Positions 6,543 to 14,514 of a DNA stretch of 22,027 nucleotides are shown piece after piece. This DNA is from Bacteroidales bacterium. Lineage in GTDB: Bacteria; Bacteroidota; Bacteroidia; Bacteroidales; P3. A model generated the notes under the pieces. The model was not told where the DNA came from, ran no database searches, and worked only from the letters and a program-made list of their open reading frames with translations. The stretch covers positions 1-22,027 of the forward strand of contig JAFZTV010000092.1 of NCBI GenBank assembly GCA_017618625.1. The letters are read 5' to 3'. Within the stretch, counting starts at the first letter, position 1. Every line of letters begins with the position of its first letter. A program made the position numbers and the translations under genes.

Positions 6543-7574
6543 CTAAAGTTTCCTTTCATTTAGTGCTTTGTGGTAGCGGGCGGCGTTGGCGAGGTGTTGA
6601 TTGTAGGTGGCGGCGAAGTTGTGGTAGCCAGAGAAGTCTTCTTTGGCACAGAAATAGATGTAGTCAGTTTTTTTGTTTTCCAGCACAGCATCGATGCTTT
6701 CAGCCGAGGGCAGACATATCGGTCCCGGCGGAAGTCCCTGGTTCTGATAGGTGTTGTACGGGCTGACGGTCTTGAGGTGCCGTTCGAGGATGCGCCGCAG
6801 GGTGAAGTCGCCGACGGCATATTTCACAGTCGGGTCGGCTTCGAGTCGCATCCCCTTGCGTAAACGGTTGAGATAGACCGAGGCGATGTTTGCTTTCTCG
6901 GCTTTCTTGTTCGTCTCCTCTTCGACTATCGACGCTATGGTCACGGCCTCGTTGCGGCTCAGCTGCAGTTGTTTCAGCTTTTCGTTACGCTCGTCGTTCC
7001 AGAAGGCGTCGGTCTCCATCATCATGCGCTCGACAAACCTTTTTGGGCTGCTGTTCCAATAGACTTCGTAGGTGTTCTGGGTGAAGGCTCCGATAACGGT
7101 CTGTGGCGTGTGGTTATAGACTTGGCAGAACTCTTTGTCGGTGAGTATTTTATAGAGGGTGTCGGACGTGAATTCCATCTTGGCCGCCACGCCGTCGCAC
7201 AGTTGGCGCAGGGTGCGGTATTTGCCGATGGTTATGCGTATGGGGTTCTGGTTGCCGGTGTAGAGTTTTTGTACGAGCTGGAGGTAACTCATGCCGGGCT
7301 TCACAATATAGCTGCCTGACTTGACGTGTTTGTCCAGTCCGCGGGCTTTCGCCATGAACCTGAAGGTGGCTTTCTGCGGCACGATGTCGTATTTGCTTAG
7401 GGTGTCGCAAAGGTTCTCGTAGGTGGCGTCGGTGGGGATGAAGATGCGGATGTCCTCGCTGACACTCACTCTTTTCGTCACTTTGGTCACGGCGAGGGCT
7501 ACCAGCGCAACTATTACGATGCCGATGAAGGCGATTATAAGCTTTGTTTTCGATTGGGATTTCTTTTTAGCCAT
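6543..7574 (-). CDS. mltG: Endolytic murein transglycosylase MltG (YceG-like)
   Basis: The product is 343 residues. It has an N-terminal membrane anchor (residues 11-30, after a KKKSQSKTK stretch), a LysM-like region (residues about 40-105) and the YceG catalytic domain. The catalytic glutamate is E218 in IASIVEEETNK, followed by the family blocks VYLNRLRKGMRLEADPTVKYA and NTYQNQGLPPGPICLPS. MltG cleaves nascent glycan strands in the periplasm and is thought to set glycan chain length by ending polymerisation. It follows recG and a GNAT gene on the same strand and may share their transcript. The leader contains three 7-bp repeats and TATCAACA. The stop is TAG. Confidence 0.94.
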   Translation of the reverse strand: MAKKKSQSKTKLIIAFIGIVIVALVALAVTKVTKRVSVSEDIRIFIPTDATYENLCDTLSKYDIVPQKATFRFMAKARGLDKHVKSGSYIVKPGMSYLQLVQKLYTGNQNPIRITIGKYRTLRQLCDGVAAKMEFTSDTLYKILTDKEFCQVYNHTPQTVIGAFTQNTYEVYWNSSPKRFVERMMMETDAFWNDERNEKLKQLQLSRNEAVTIASIVEEETNKKAEKANIASVYLNRLRKGMRLEADPTVKYAVGDFTLRRILERHLKTVSPYNTYQNQGLPPGPICLPSAESIDAVLENKKTDYIYFCAKEDFSGYHNFAATYNQHLANAARYHKALNERKL

Positions 7575-7593
7575 GGAAAATGTTGATAGGTTT

Positions 7594-7614
7594 AATAGTG
7601 ATTAGTGAATAGTG
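7594..7614. repeat. Three 7-bp tandem units upstream of mltG
   Basis: AATAGTG, ATTAGTG and AATAGTG lie consecutively at 7594-7600, 7601-7607 and 7608-7614, in the 83-nt gap between the GNAT stop and the mltG start. Confidence 0.6.
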
Positions 7615-7657
7615 CTTGTTGAATGTTTTTACGGCTATGTACAGACTCGCACTTGAC

Positions 7658-8044
7658 TTAAAATATTTTCTGCATCCGCACTGCGTCGCGCCATCCGTCT
7701 GGTGTCGCCGTCCACTCTTTGAGGATGCCGCAGCGGGTGAATCCCAGACTTTCGAAAAGGCGCAGGCTGGCGCTGTTGTCCTCTGCTATGTCGCACACCA
7801 CCTGGTGCATCATCAGCACCTCTTTGCAGTGTCTCATAAGTTCCTCGATTGCGGCTTTGCCGTAGCCTTTGCCGCGGTGGCTCTCTTCGATGAATATGCC
7901 AAGCTCGGCCCGCATATCGACTGCGTCGTAGTTTTGCAGCTCCACCACGCCGACTATCTCGTCTCCGCACGCCACTGCAAACTCCTGCCGCCCTGTTCTC
8001 CGCAGTGTGTTTTCCTCTATCTTCAATGTCAAGTGTCCATTCAT
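7658..8044 (-). CDS. GNAT-family N-acetyltransferase, short N-terminus
   Basis: The product is 128 residues. Acetyl-CoA binding motif A is clear (FIEESHRGKGYGKAAIEEL, residues about 51-69), followed by DIAEDNSASLRLFESLGF and a C-terminal strand typical of RimJ/SpeG-like GNATs. The acceptor (protein N-terminus, polyamine, antibiotic or other) cannot be told. Relatives usually have about 40 more residues at the N-terminus (the RPLEPEDLD-type helix region). Here an in-frame TGA lies two codons before the ATG at 8044, so the frame cannot be extended. It starts 31 nt after the recG stop, so the two genes are probably co-transcribed. It may be a naturally short version or a decayed copy. Confidence 0.8.
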   Translation of the reverse strand: MNGHLTLKIEENTLRRTGRQEFAVACGDEIVGVVELQNYDAVDMRAELGIFIEESHRGKGYGKAAIEELMRHCKEVLMMHQVVCDIAEDNSASLRLFESLGFTRCGILKEWTATPDGWRDAVRMQKIF

Positions 8045-8075
8045 AAATCAATTCTCAAATAAACCGACAGCCTTC

Positions 8076-10166
8076 TTATGAAATCTTGTTCCATTCGATG
8101 TGCACGGTTTGTGCCACGTGTTTGCGCAGCATATAGTGGTTGGGTTGTGCGAGTTGTGGGTCTTCTTCCAGTATCCGGCGCACCTCGTCGCGCGTGGCTT
8201 TCACCATGGGCTCGTCCTCCACGATGTCGGCCAGTTTCAGCTCGAGCATGCCGCTCTGCTGCAGTCCTTGTATGTCTCCAGGGCCGCGCAGCCGCAGGTC
8301 GGCTTCGGCTATGCGGAATCCGTCGTTGGTGGCGCACATGGTCTGTATGCGTTCGCGGCTGGTGCTGCTCAGGTTGTCTTTGGTCATCAGGATGCAGTAC
8401 GACTGTTCGCCGCCGCGTCCCACGCGTCCGCGTAGCTGGTGCAGCTGTGACAGTCCGAACCGTTCGGCGTTCTCTATCACCATCACAGTTGCATTCGGCA
8501 CGTCAACGCCCACCTCTATGACGGTGGTGGACACCATTATCTGGTTTTCGCCGCTCTTGAAGTGCGCCATCTCGTAGTCTTTGGCGTCGGGCTGCATCTG
8601 CCCGTGCAGGATGCTCACCCCGTATTGCGGCAGCGGGAACGCCCTCCGGATGCTCTCATATCCGTCCATCAGGTCTTTTAGGTCGCTCTTTTCTGACTCG
8701 TTGATAAGGGGATAGACCACATACACCTGACGCCCTTTGGCTATCTGCTCGCGCATGAAACCGAACAGTCGCAGGCGTTGTGCGTCGGTGGCGTGGAGCG
8801 TCTGTATGGGTCGGCGTCCCGGCGGCAGCTCGTCTATCACCGAACATTCCAAGTCGGCGTAGAGCGTCATGGCCAGTGTTCGCGGTATCGGTGTGGCGGT
8901 CATGACTAGCACATGTGGCGGTATTTCGTTCTTCGCCCACAGCTTGGCACGTTGTTTCACGCCGAAGCGGTGCTGTTCGTCAATCACCACAAGCCCCAGC
9001 TTTTGGAACACCACGTCGTCCTCAATCAGCGCGTGGGTGCCAATCAGTATGTCTATCTCGCCTGCTGCCAGGCGTGCTTTTATCTTGCGTTTCTGTGCCG
9101 CTTTCAGGCTTCCGGTCAGCAACTCGACGGTTATTCCGAGCCCTTCAGTTTGTCTGCTGATGGTGTTGTAGTGCTGGTTGGCGAGTATCTCGGTGGGTGC
9201 CATCATGCAGGCCTGGCATCCGTTGTCGAGGGCCATCAGCATCGTGAACAGCGCCACCATTGTCTTGCCGCTTCCCACATCGCCCTGCAGCAGACGGTTC
9301 ATCTGCCGTCCGCTTTTGAGGTCGGCGCGTATTTCTTTGATTACCCGTTTCTGGGCACCGGTCAGCTGGAAGGGCAGCTTCTCGTTATAGAAGCGGTTGA
9401 AATGTTCGCCTATGGTATCGAACACACGTCCCTGCGACTGGTTCAGCCTCAGCGAGCGTGTGTATTGGTAGTCGAGCTGCATCTTGAACAGCTCCTCGAA
9501 CTTCATCCTCTGCGTGGCTTTCGCCAGCAGTTCGTTGTTTTTCGGGAAGTGTATGTTGCTCAGCGCCGCCTCGCGTCCCATGAGTTGGAATCGTTCCCTT
9601 ATGTCGGCCGGCAGTGTCTCTGGCAGCTGTCCTTTGACCTGTGCCAGCAGTGTCTCCACCAGTTTGCCGATGCCTTTAGGGTTGAGGCCTTTGGCTTTGC
9701 ATTTCTCGGTGGTGGAGTATATGGGTATGAAAGGGTGGGAGAGGGCCTTCTCTTCCTGCGAAGCCAGCTCTATGTCGGGGTGAGCCATCTGCAGGACGTT
9801 TCCGTAGGCTGTCACCTTGCCCATCACCAGATATAGGGTGTTGGGTTTGAGGCTTTCCTTAATCCAGTTCACTCCCTGGAACCATACGAGGTCTATGGTG
9901 CCGCTCATGTCGCGAAACTGTGCTGTGAGGCGCACGCTGCGGCCGGTGGTGACGGTCTGCATGTTCGATATTGTGCCTTTCAGCACCGTATAGTCCTTGT
10001 CGGGCTCTATCTCCGCCACCCGGCTTACCACCGACCTATCGACATATCTGAATGGAAAATAGTTGAGCAGGTCATCGTAGGTGAAGATGCCGAGTTCTCT
10101 ACCCAGCAACTGCGCCCTCTGCGGTCCTACGCCTTTAAGATATGATATGTCGGTTGTGAGGTCCAA
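8076..10166 (-). CDS. recG: ATP-dependent DNA helicase RecG
   Basis: The product is 696 residues and full length. RecG reverses stalled replication forks and drives branch migration of Holliday junctions. The N-terminal wedge/OB region is present (YLKGVGPQRAQLLGRELGIFTYDDLLNYFPFRYVDRS, then RLTAQFRDMSGTIDLVWFQG). Helicase motifs follow: Walker A GDVGSGKT (residues 295-302), motif II DEQH (396-399), TATPIPRT, and the RecG-type TRG region LRGRVGRGGEQSYCIL. The start is TTG at 10166: MDLTTDISYLKGVGP is the expected RecG N-terminus and no ATG or GTG lies upstream in frame. A block 4 nt upstream is shared with the prfB leader. The GNAT gene follows after 31 nt. Confidence 0.97.
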   Translation of the reverse strand: MDLTTDISYLKGVGPQRAQLLGRELGIFTYDDLLNYFPFRYVDRSVVSRVAEIEPDKDYTVLKGTISNMQTVTTGRSVRLTAQFRDMSGTIDLVWFQGVNWIKESLKPNTLYLVMGKVTAYGNVLQMAHPDIELASQEEKALSHPFIPIYSTTEKCKAKGLNPKGIGKLVETLLAQVKGQLPETLPADIRERFQLMGREAALSNIHFPKNNELLAKATQRMKFEELFKMQLDYQYTRSLRLNQSQGRVFDTIGEHFNRFYNEKLPFQLTGAQKRVIKEIRADLKSGRQMNRLLQGDVGSGKTMVALFTMLMALDNGCQACMMAPTEILANQHYNTISRQTEGLGITVELLTGSLKAAQKRKIKARLAAGEIDILIGTHALIEDDVVFQKLGLVVIDEQHRFGVKQRAKLWAKNEIPPHVLVMTATPIPRTLAMTLYADLECSVIDELPPGRRPIQTLHATDAQRLRLFGFMREQIAKGRQVYVVYPLINESEKSDLKDLMDGYESIRRAFPLPQYGVSILHGQMQPDAKDYEMAHFKSGENQIMVSTTVIEVGVDVPNATVMVIENAERFGLSQLHQLRGRVGRGGEQSYCILMTKDNLSSTSRERIQTMCATNDGFRIAEADLRLRGPGDIQGLQQSGMLELKLADIVEDEPMVKATRDEVRRILEEDPQLAQPNHYMLRKHVAQTVHIEWNKIS

Positions 10167-10170
10167 ATGA

Positions 10171-10227
10171 GTGATTGCGTTAGTGGTTTTTTAACATCGA
10201 AAAACTCGAAAAACACGAAAAGGTTTT
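10171..10227. repeat. Leader repeat upstream of recG, shared with prfB
   Basis: GTGATTGCGTTA (10171-10182), ACATCGAAAAAC (10194-10205) and CGAAAAACACGAAAA (10207-10221) recur exactly and in the same order and orientation as upstream of prfB (3568-3604). This copy has an extra CGAAAAACT-like unit. In both cases the block begins 4 nt from the start codon. Confidence 0.75.
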
Positions 10228-10310
10228 TGTTTAATTGCGAAAAGGTGCTAAAAGGGCGAAATTATGCGAAAATTCTTTGCCGCTTCGCTTAAAGGAGGTT
10301 CGTGGTTAGG

Positions 10311-10342
10311 TTAATGCGTTATTGTGCTAATGTGTTAATGGG
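10311..10342. repeat. Four 8-bp quasi-tandem units between coaD and recG
   Basis: TTAATGCG, TTATTGTG, CTAATGTG and TTAATGGG follow one another without gaps at 10311-10342, just downstream of the coaD stop (10351). The rest of this 184-nt gap is AT-rich, with GCGAAA-type words at 10238-10275. I see no clear promoter or terminator in it. Confidence 0.55.
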
Positions 10343-10350
10343 GGACTGGG

Positions 10351-10797
10351 TTATTTGCTGTGTAGTAGTTTTTCTCGTTCCATGGTGCTGCTTATGTCCT
10401 TGTACTCTAGGTCGGAGAGCATTATCACGGTGTCGATATCGGGAGCGAGGTTGCGGTTGACTGCGGCTACCGTCTGCTCGTATTCGAAGTCTTTGGTGTT
10501 ACGGACTCCACGCAGGATAAAGCCAGCACCCTCTCGGCGGCAGCAATCCACAGTCATGTCGCTATAGCTCACGGCCCTTACGCGTTCTTCGCCTGCAAAC
10601 CGCTTTTCAATCATGTTCACCCTCTCCTCGGCGGAGAACATGTACTTTTTGTCTCTGTTTACGCCGACGGCTACGACCACTTCGTCAAAGAGTACCAGTG
10701 CCCTCTTTACAAGAGCCTCGTGCCCGTCGGTGAACGGGTCGAACGAACCAGGGAAAAGTGCTACTTTTTTCAATCTGCAATTCTCTATATAGTTCAC
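10351..10797 (-). CDS. coaD: Phosphopantetheine adenylyltransferase
   Basis: The product is 148 residues. CoaD transfers AMP from ATP to 4'-phosphopantetheine, giving dephospho-CoA, the fourth step of coenzyme A synthesis. The nucleotidyltransferase motif is present as GSFDPFTDGH (TxGH form), with RDKKYMFSAEERV in the middle and the ATP-binding ISSTMERE near the end, where ISSSxxRE is usual. The ATG at 10797 overlaps the stop of the upstream barrel gene as ATGA, implying translational coupling. It adds eight residues before KKVALFPGSF; a TTG at residue 9 would give the commoner short N-terminus and is a real alternative. It is the last gene of the topA operon. Confidence 0.95.
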   Translation of the reverse strand: MNYIENCRLKKVALFPGSFDPFTDGHEALVKRALVLFDEVVVAVGVNRDKKYMFSAEERVNMIEKRFAGEERVRAVSYSDMTVDCCRREGAGFILRGVRNTKDFEYEQTVAAVNRNLAPDIDTVIMLSDLEYKDISSTMEREKLLHSK

Positions 10798-11492
10798 CGT
10801 CTCTTCTTTGACCGTTTACCTATAATCCCGTTGTCGTCGCCCGTGCCGAACTCGTAAATCAGTCGGACGCCGATAGATATGTTGCGGCAGTTGTTGTACC
10901 ACACGTTGGGATTGTCGTTCTGGATTTGGCTCTCGTTTTCATACTCCGAGAACTTCCAGTCTTTCTTTATCGGGATTAGCGAGTATTGGAATCTCAGGTT
11001 CAGTTGCAGTCCGCGCCATACCGTGAATCGCAGGTCGAGCAATGCCGCAAAGTCGTTTTTCAGAAACGTCATGTCTGTCGAGTCAGGAATGAACGTGCTG
11101 ATATGGTCTATTTCGCCGTGAGGCTGTCTTACAAGACGTCCATATAGTATTCCCGCACCCACTTCAAGACCTCCCTTGTTGTCGTGAAAGTGGAAAGCCA
11201 CAGGTATGTCGATATAGTTGAGGGTCAGATTGACGTTGTATGGGTTTCGTGTGTTGTTTCTGAACCCGCGCTGTGCAAAGTCTGCCTCGACGCTCATCTT
11301 CCATCGTCCATTCTCGGATAGTCTCACCATAGCACCCACACCGGCGATGCCGCCCCATTTCTTGAATCCTTTCAGTTCGTCGCCTTCAACCTGCGAAACG
11401 GTGGCTCCTGCCGCCACGTATGCGTGAATGCGCTGTGCCTGAGCTGCTGTGACAAGTAGCAGCAGGGTTGTTAAAAGAATGGTTCGTTTCAT
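10794..11492 (-). CDS. Outer-membrane beta-barrel protein, PorT-like
   Basis: The product is 232 residues. A signal peptide (MKRTILLTTLLLLVTAAQAQ) is followed by alternating strands typical of the Bacteroidetes outer-membrane beta-barrel (OMP_b-brl_2/PorT-like) family: GGIAGVGAMVRLS, MSVEADFAQRGF, LNYIDIPVAFHFH, LEVGAGILYGRLV, NISIGVRLIYEFG. LNYIDIPV is a common signature of this group. It is predicted to be an outer-membrane barrel; cargo or partners are unknown, and the resemblance is not enough to say it serves T9SS. I start it at 11492 because that ATG overlaps the preceding stop as ATGA and gives the signal peptide; an ATG 21 nt upstream lies inside the previous gene. The C-terminal KRSKKRR tail is unusual for a barrel and comes from the region just before the coaD start. 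Confidence 0.82.
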   Translation of the reverse strand: MKRTILLTTLLLLVTAAQAQRIHAYVAAGATVSQVEGDELKGFKKWGGIAGVGAMVRLSENGRWKMSVEADFAQRGFRNNTRNPYNVNLTLNYIDIPVAFHFHDNKGGLEVGAGILYGRLVRQPHGEIDHISTFIPDSTDMTFLKNDFAALLDLRFTVWRGLQLNLRFQYSLIPIKKDWKFSEYENESQIQNDNPNVWYNNCRNISIGVRLIYEFGTGDDNGIIGKRSKKRR

Positions 11493-13369
11493 ATTCTTAA
11501 AAGGTTTTTCCATAGGATAATCATATCGGTAGATAGGTGGTAATTGCGTGAATATCGCAATTCTATTTGATTTCGGTCAACGGCGTTGCTGTTGGTGGCG
11601 ATGTCGGCTGGCGAAAAAACGCCCTTGTCGCCCACCCATGTTGTACGTCCGCAGAGCACCTTAAAAAGGTCTGGAAAATAACGCCCTTTCCGCTTCTGAA
11701 AGCAGAACAGCAACGGCGATAACAGCAGCAACAATGTTGATGACAATAAGTCAAACAGCCGTTTGTTGCGCCTGTTCATCGGTGTTGTGATTGCGTTCAA
11801 CTCCTCGGTGTAAAGGTCTTCTGGACTGCAGATGCTGTTGCTTCCTATCACGAAGTCGCTCTCCGACGGCACAATCTTGTAGTCAACATTGCGTGGAGTT
11901 TTCTGGCTCATCAGGTTGATTATGTCTGCCGTCGGCAGGTCGCGTCCGCAGAACACTACCTCGTCGGCTCGGTGTATGTGTATCAGTTCGTTGAGGTGCC
12001 TCCTTTCGTCTGGCTCCAGCCTCACAATCTTCTTCCCAGCCTGTCCGGATTCATTGTACAGCCTTTCGGCTCGCCGACATTCCGTTTCGCTACCCACCAC
12101 TATGGCGGTTCGTTTTCTCCGACTTTGGAATCCTTCAACACCGAAGGCTGTGAGCAGACCTCTTATTCCAATCGTGGTGAGTGTTGTCCACAGGGCTCCA
12201 AGCAGCAGTACCGCCCGTGAATAGCGTTGGGTTTCGTCAAGCAGCGAGTAGAACACCAGCAGTATCAGTGCACCGATCGCCATGCCTTTCACAATGCGTC
12301 CCCGCTTTAGCGGTTTGTCGTAGCCTCCGTTGAGCCAGGTCGATAACATAAGCACCGCTATGTAGGTAGGCAGCACCGCGTATGTGTATTCTGCTGGATA
12401 ATAGTTCACCTCGTCGCCCAAGTGTCTTGCCCACAGGTTTTTTATTGCAACAAATCCTGCGTATGCCACTCCGAAGTCCGCCACAGGCAGTGCAATGCGC
12501 GACACAAGCCTTCTCAGAAACGACAACCCTGCTCTCATCCATATCGCCAAATGTATCAGCATGTTGTACATCGTCACATGGCTCCCCGTGAAGTATCTCT
12601 TCGAGAATATCGCCATCGCGTTGTAGAACGTATAGACATAGTTCATGCTGGCCTTCTTGGTGCTTTCGCCCTTGTAGTGGATGATGCGTGCTTCAGGCAG
12701 GTAGTAGTTCTTATAGCCTGCCAGTATGAAGCGCCACGAGAAGTCTATATCCTCGCCATACATGAAATAGCTCTCGTCTAGCAGGCCAACTTTGTCCAAC
12801 GCCTCCCGTGTGGTCATGACGAATGCGCCGGGAAGTATCTCTATCTGTGCCGTCTGGTCGTCGGGAATGTGCCCCATATAGTAGGCTGCAATCCTTTTTG
12901 AATGAGGGAACAGCTTTATGAGTCCCGACAGCTTGTAGAATGACGCCGCCGGCGTAGGGAATCCGCGCTTGCTCTCTTTTAGGAAGCGGCCGTTTCCGTC
13001 CACCATCTTAACTCCCAGCGCTCCGCAGTCGTGGTGTGATGCAATGAAGTCTACGCATTTGGTGAAAGTGTCGTGCTCCACCAGCGTATCTGGGTTCAGT
13101 AGCAACACATATTCACCCTTGCATTCCCTCAGTGCCTGATTGTTGGCTTTCGCGAAGCCGACATTCTCTTTGTTTTCAATCAGTTTCACCTGCGGGAAGC
13201 GTTCCCTCACCATCTTCACCGAGTCGTCCGCCGAGTCGTTGTCAACGACAAACACCTCCAAATCCAGCATCCCGTTCGAGCACTGAAGCCTTGAGTTATA
13301 AACCGACTCGAGGCACTGCTCCAGAAAGAAGCGGACGTTGTAGTTGACGATGACAACCGAGAGAGTCAT
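11489..13369 (-). CDS. GT2 glycosyltransferase fused to a degenerate sugar-phosphate transferase-like region
   Basis: The product is 626 residues. Residues 1-270 are a GT-A family 2 glycosyltransferase of the rhamnosyltransferase-like kind: VVIVNYN at 5-11, VVDNDSADDS near 41-50, LLNPDT at 90-95 (the DxD-like metal site) and MYGEDIDFSWR near 213. Residues about 265-390 include several membrane segments. Residues about 395-500 look like the nucleotide-fold region of polyprenyl glycosylphosphotransferases (RKRTAIVVGSE). The tail (RRNKRLFDLLSSTLLLLLSPLL, then RYSRNYHLSTDMIILWKNLL) copies the first and last parts of a bacterial sugar transferase, but the catalytic KFRTM, DELPQ and RPG core is missing. 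It probably adds a sugar to a lipid-linked glycan at the inner membrane. It starts at TAATG, overlapping the topA stop. Confidence 0.85.
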   Translation of the reverse strand: MTLSVVIVNYNVRFFLEQCLESVYNSRLQCSNGMLDLEVFVVDNDSADDSVKMVRERFPQVKLIENKENVGFAKANNQALRECKGEYVLLLNPDTLVEHDTFTKCVDFIASHHDCGALGVKMVDGNGRFLKESKRGFPTPAASFYKLSGLIKLFPHSKRIAAYYMGHIPDDQTAQIEILPGAFVMTTREALDKVGLLDESYFMYGEDIDFSWRFILAGYKNYYLPEARIIHYKGESTKKASMNYVYTFYNAMAIFSKRYFTGSHVTMYNMLIHLAIWMRAGLSFLRRLVSRIALPVADFGVAYAGFVAIKNLWARHLGDEVNYYPAEYTYAVLPTYIAVLMLSTWLNGGYDKPLKRGRIVKGMAIGALILLVFYSLLDETQRYSRAVLLLGALWTTLTTIGIRGLLTAFGVEGFQSRRKRTAIVVGSETECRRAERLYNESGQAGKKIVRLEPDERRHLNELIHIHRADEVVFCGRDLPTADIINLMSQKTPRNVDYKIVPSESDFVIGSNSICSPEDLYTEELNAITTPMNRRNKRLFDLLSSTLLLLLSPLLFCFQKRKGRYFPDLFKVLCGRTTWVGDKGVFSPADIATNSNAVDRNQIELRYSRNYHLSTDMIILWKNLLRI

Positions 13370-14427
13370 TATTTCTTCTTGCCGCGTGGCTTCTTGTTCT
13401 TCTCTGCGTTGTTGATTATGGAGATGGCTTCGTCAAGCGTAACCTTCATCGGGTCGCACTCCTTGGGCAGTTTGAAGTTCTCGCCGCGATAGGTGAGGTA
13501 GGGGCCGTATTTGCCCACATTCGAGCATACCGGTGCGTCGTCGTGGTTTCCAATGGTATGTGGGAAAAGCTCTTTCAGTTTCTCTTTCTCCTGCTCCGCC
13601 TCGCGTTTCACCTCGATAATCTCTATGCAGCGTTTCAGGTCGATGTCATACGGGTCGTCGCTCTTCGACAGCGAGTAGAATTTGTTGTCAAGCCTTACGT
13701 AGGGGCCGAACTTGCCGATAGAGACAATGACTTCCTTACCGTCGTATTTTCCTACGGTTCTGGGCAGCGAGAAGAGGCTGAGGGCCTCCTCCAGTGTGAT
13801 GGTCTCGATGCTTTGGCCTTTCTTCATTGAGGCGAATTTCGGCTTCTCGTCGTTGTTTGTGTCGCCCACCTGAATCAATGTTCCGTAGCGGCCAATTTTT
13901 GCGTAAACGTTCTTGCCGCTTTTGGGGTCGACGCCTATCAGTCTTTCACCGCTGCTGCGGTGCGAGTTCTTCTGCGTGGTCTCTATGTTTTTGTGGAACG
14001 GGCGGTAGAAACCGTCAATCACCTTGCGCCATGCTTTCGAGCCGGCGGCTATCTCATCGAAGTTCTTCTCCACGGTGGCCGTGAAATTATAGTCAAGGAT
14101 ATTGGTGAAGTGCTGCATCAGGAAGTCGTTCACCACTGTTCCGATGTCGGTCGGCACCAGTTTTCCTTTCTCTGCGCCGCTCTTTTCCACTCTCTCGGTC
14201 TTTTTAAGGCTGTTGTTGTGCAGTTGTATCACCGTCGCGTTGCGCACTTCTGGGTTGCGGTCCTCCTTGCTCACATATTCGCGTTTAAGAATAGTCGATA
14301 TGGTTGGTGCGTAGGTCGAAGGACGGCCAATGCCCAGTTCTTCCAGTTTTTTTACAAGGCTTGCCTCGGTATATCTCGGAGGGTGCTGTGTGTAGTGCTG
14401 AGCTGCCTCGCCGCCTTCCACGGTCAA
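13369..14427 (-). CDS. topA: DNA topoisomerase I, 3' part after an in-frame TAG
   Basis: This is the downstream part of topA, in the same frame as 14515-15708 and separated from it only by the TAG at 14517-14515. The frame is open from 14514; the first possible start is TTG at 14427, giving 352 residues. It carries the rest of the type IA core (HPPRYTEASLVKKLEELGIGRPSTYAPTISTI, then the toroid-closing region to about FDEIAAGSKAWRKVIDGFY) and three C-terminal topoisomerase repeats of the GxYGxYxxxG kind, ending in a basic KKPRGKKK tail. Alone it lacks the Toprim and the catalytic tyrosine and cannot be active. The codon-level similarity to family sequence is good right up to the TAG, so the gene is not old debris. 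The stop is TAA, overlapping the next ATG as TAATG. Confidence 0.85.
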   Translation of the reverse strand: MTVEGGEAAQHYTQHPPRYTEASLVKKLEELGIGRPSTYAPTISTILKREYVSKEDRNPEVRNATVIQLHNNSLKKTERVEKSGAEKGKLVPTDIGTVVNDFLMQHFTNILDYNFTATVEKNFDEIAAGSKAWRKVIDGFYRPFHKNIETTQKNSHRSSGERLIGVDPKSGKNVYAKIGRYGTLIQVGDTNNDEKPKFASMKKGQSIETITLEEALSLFSLPRTVGKYDGKEVIVSIGKFGPYVRLDNKFYSLSKSDDPYDIDLKRCIEIIEVKREAEQEKEKLKELFPHTIGNHDDAPVCSNVGKYGPYLTYRGENFKLPKECDPMKVTLDEAISIINNAEKNKKPRGKKK

Positions 14428-14514
14428 TGACTGGCCTTTGGCTACGGTCGGCTGGTAGTTTACTACGGCTACCTCTTTGTTGTCATCCTCGTCGTCGCTC
14501 GATTCGGAATACGC

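Noticed and set aside
8913..9836. 307-codon plus-strand frame opposite recG
   Set aside because: RecG motifs on the minus strand run through the whole interval; this frame is a shadow.
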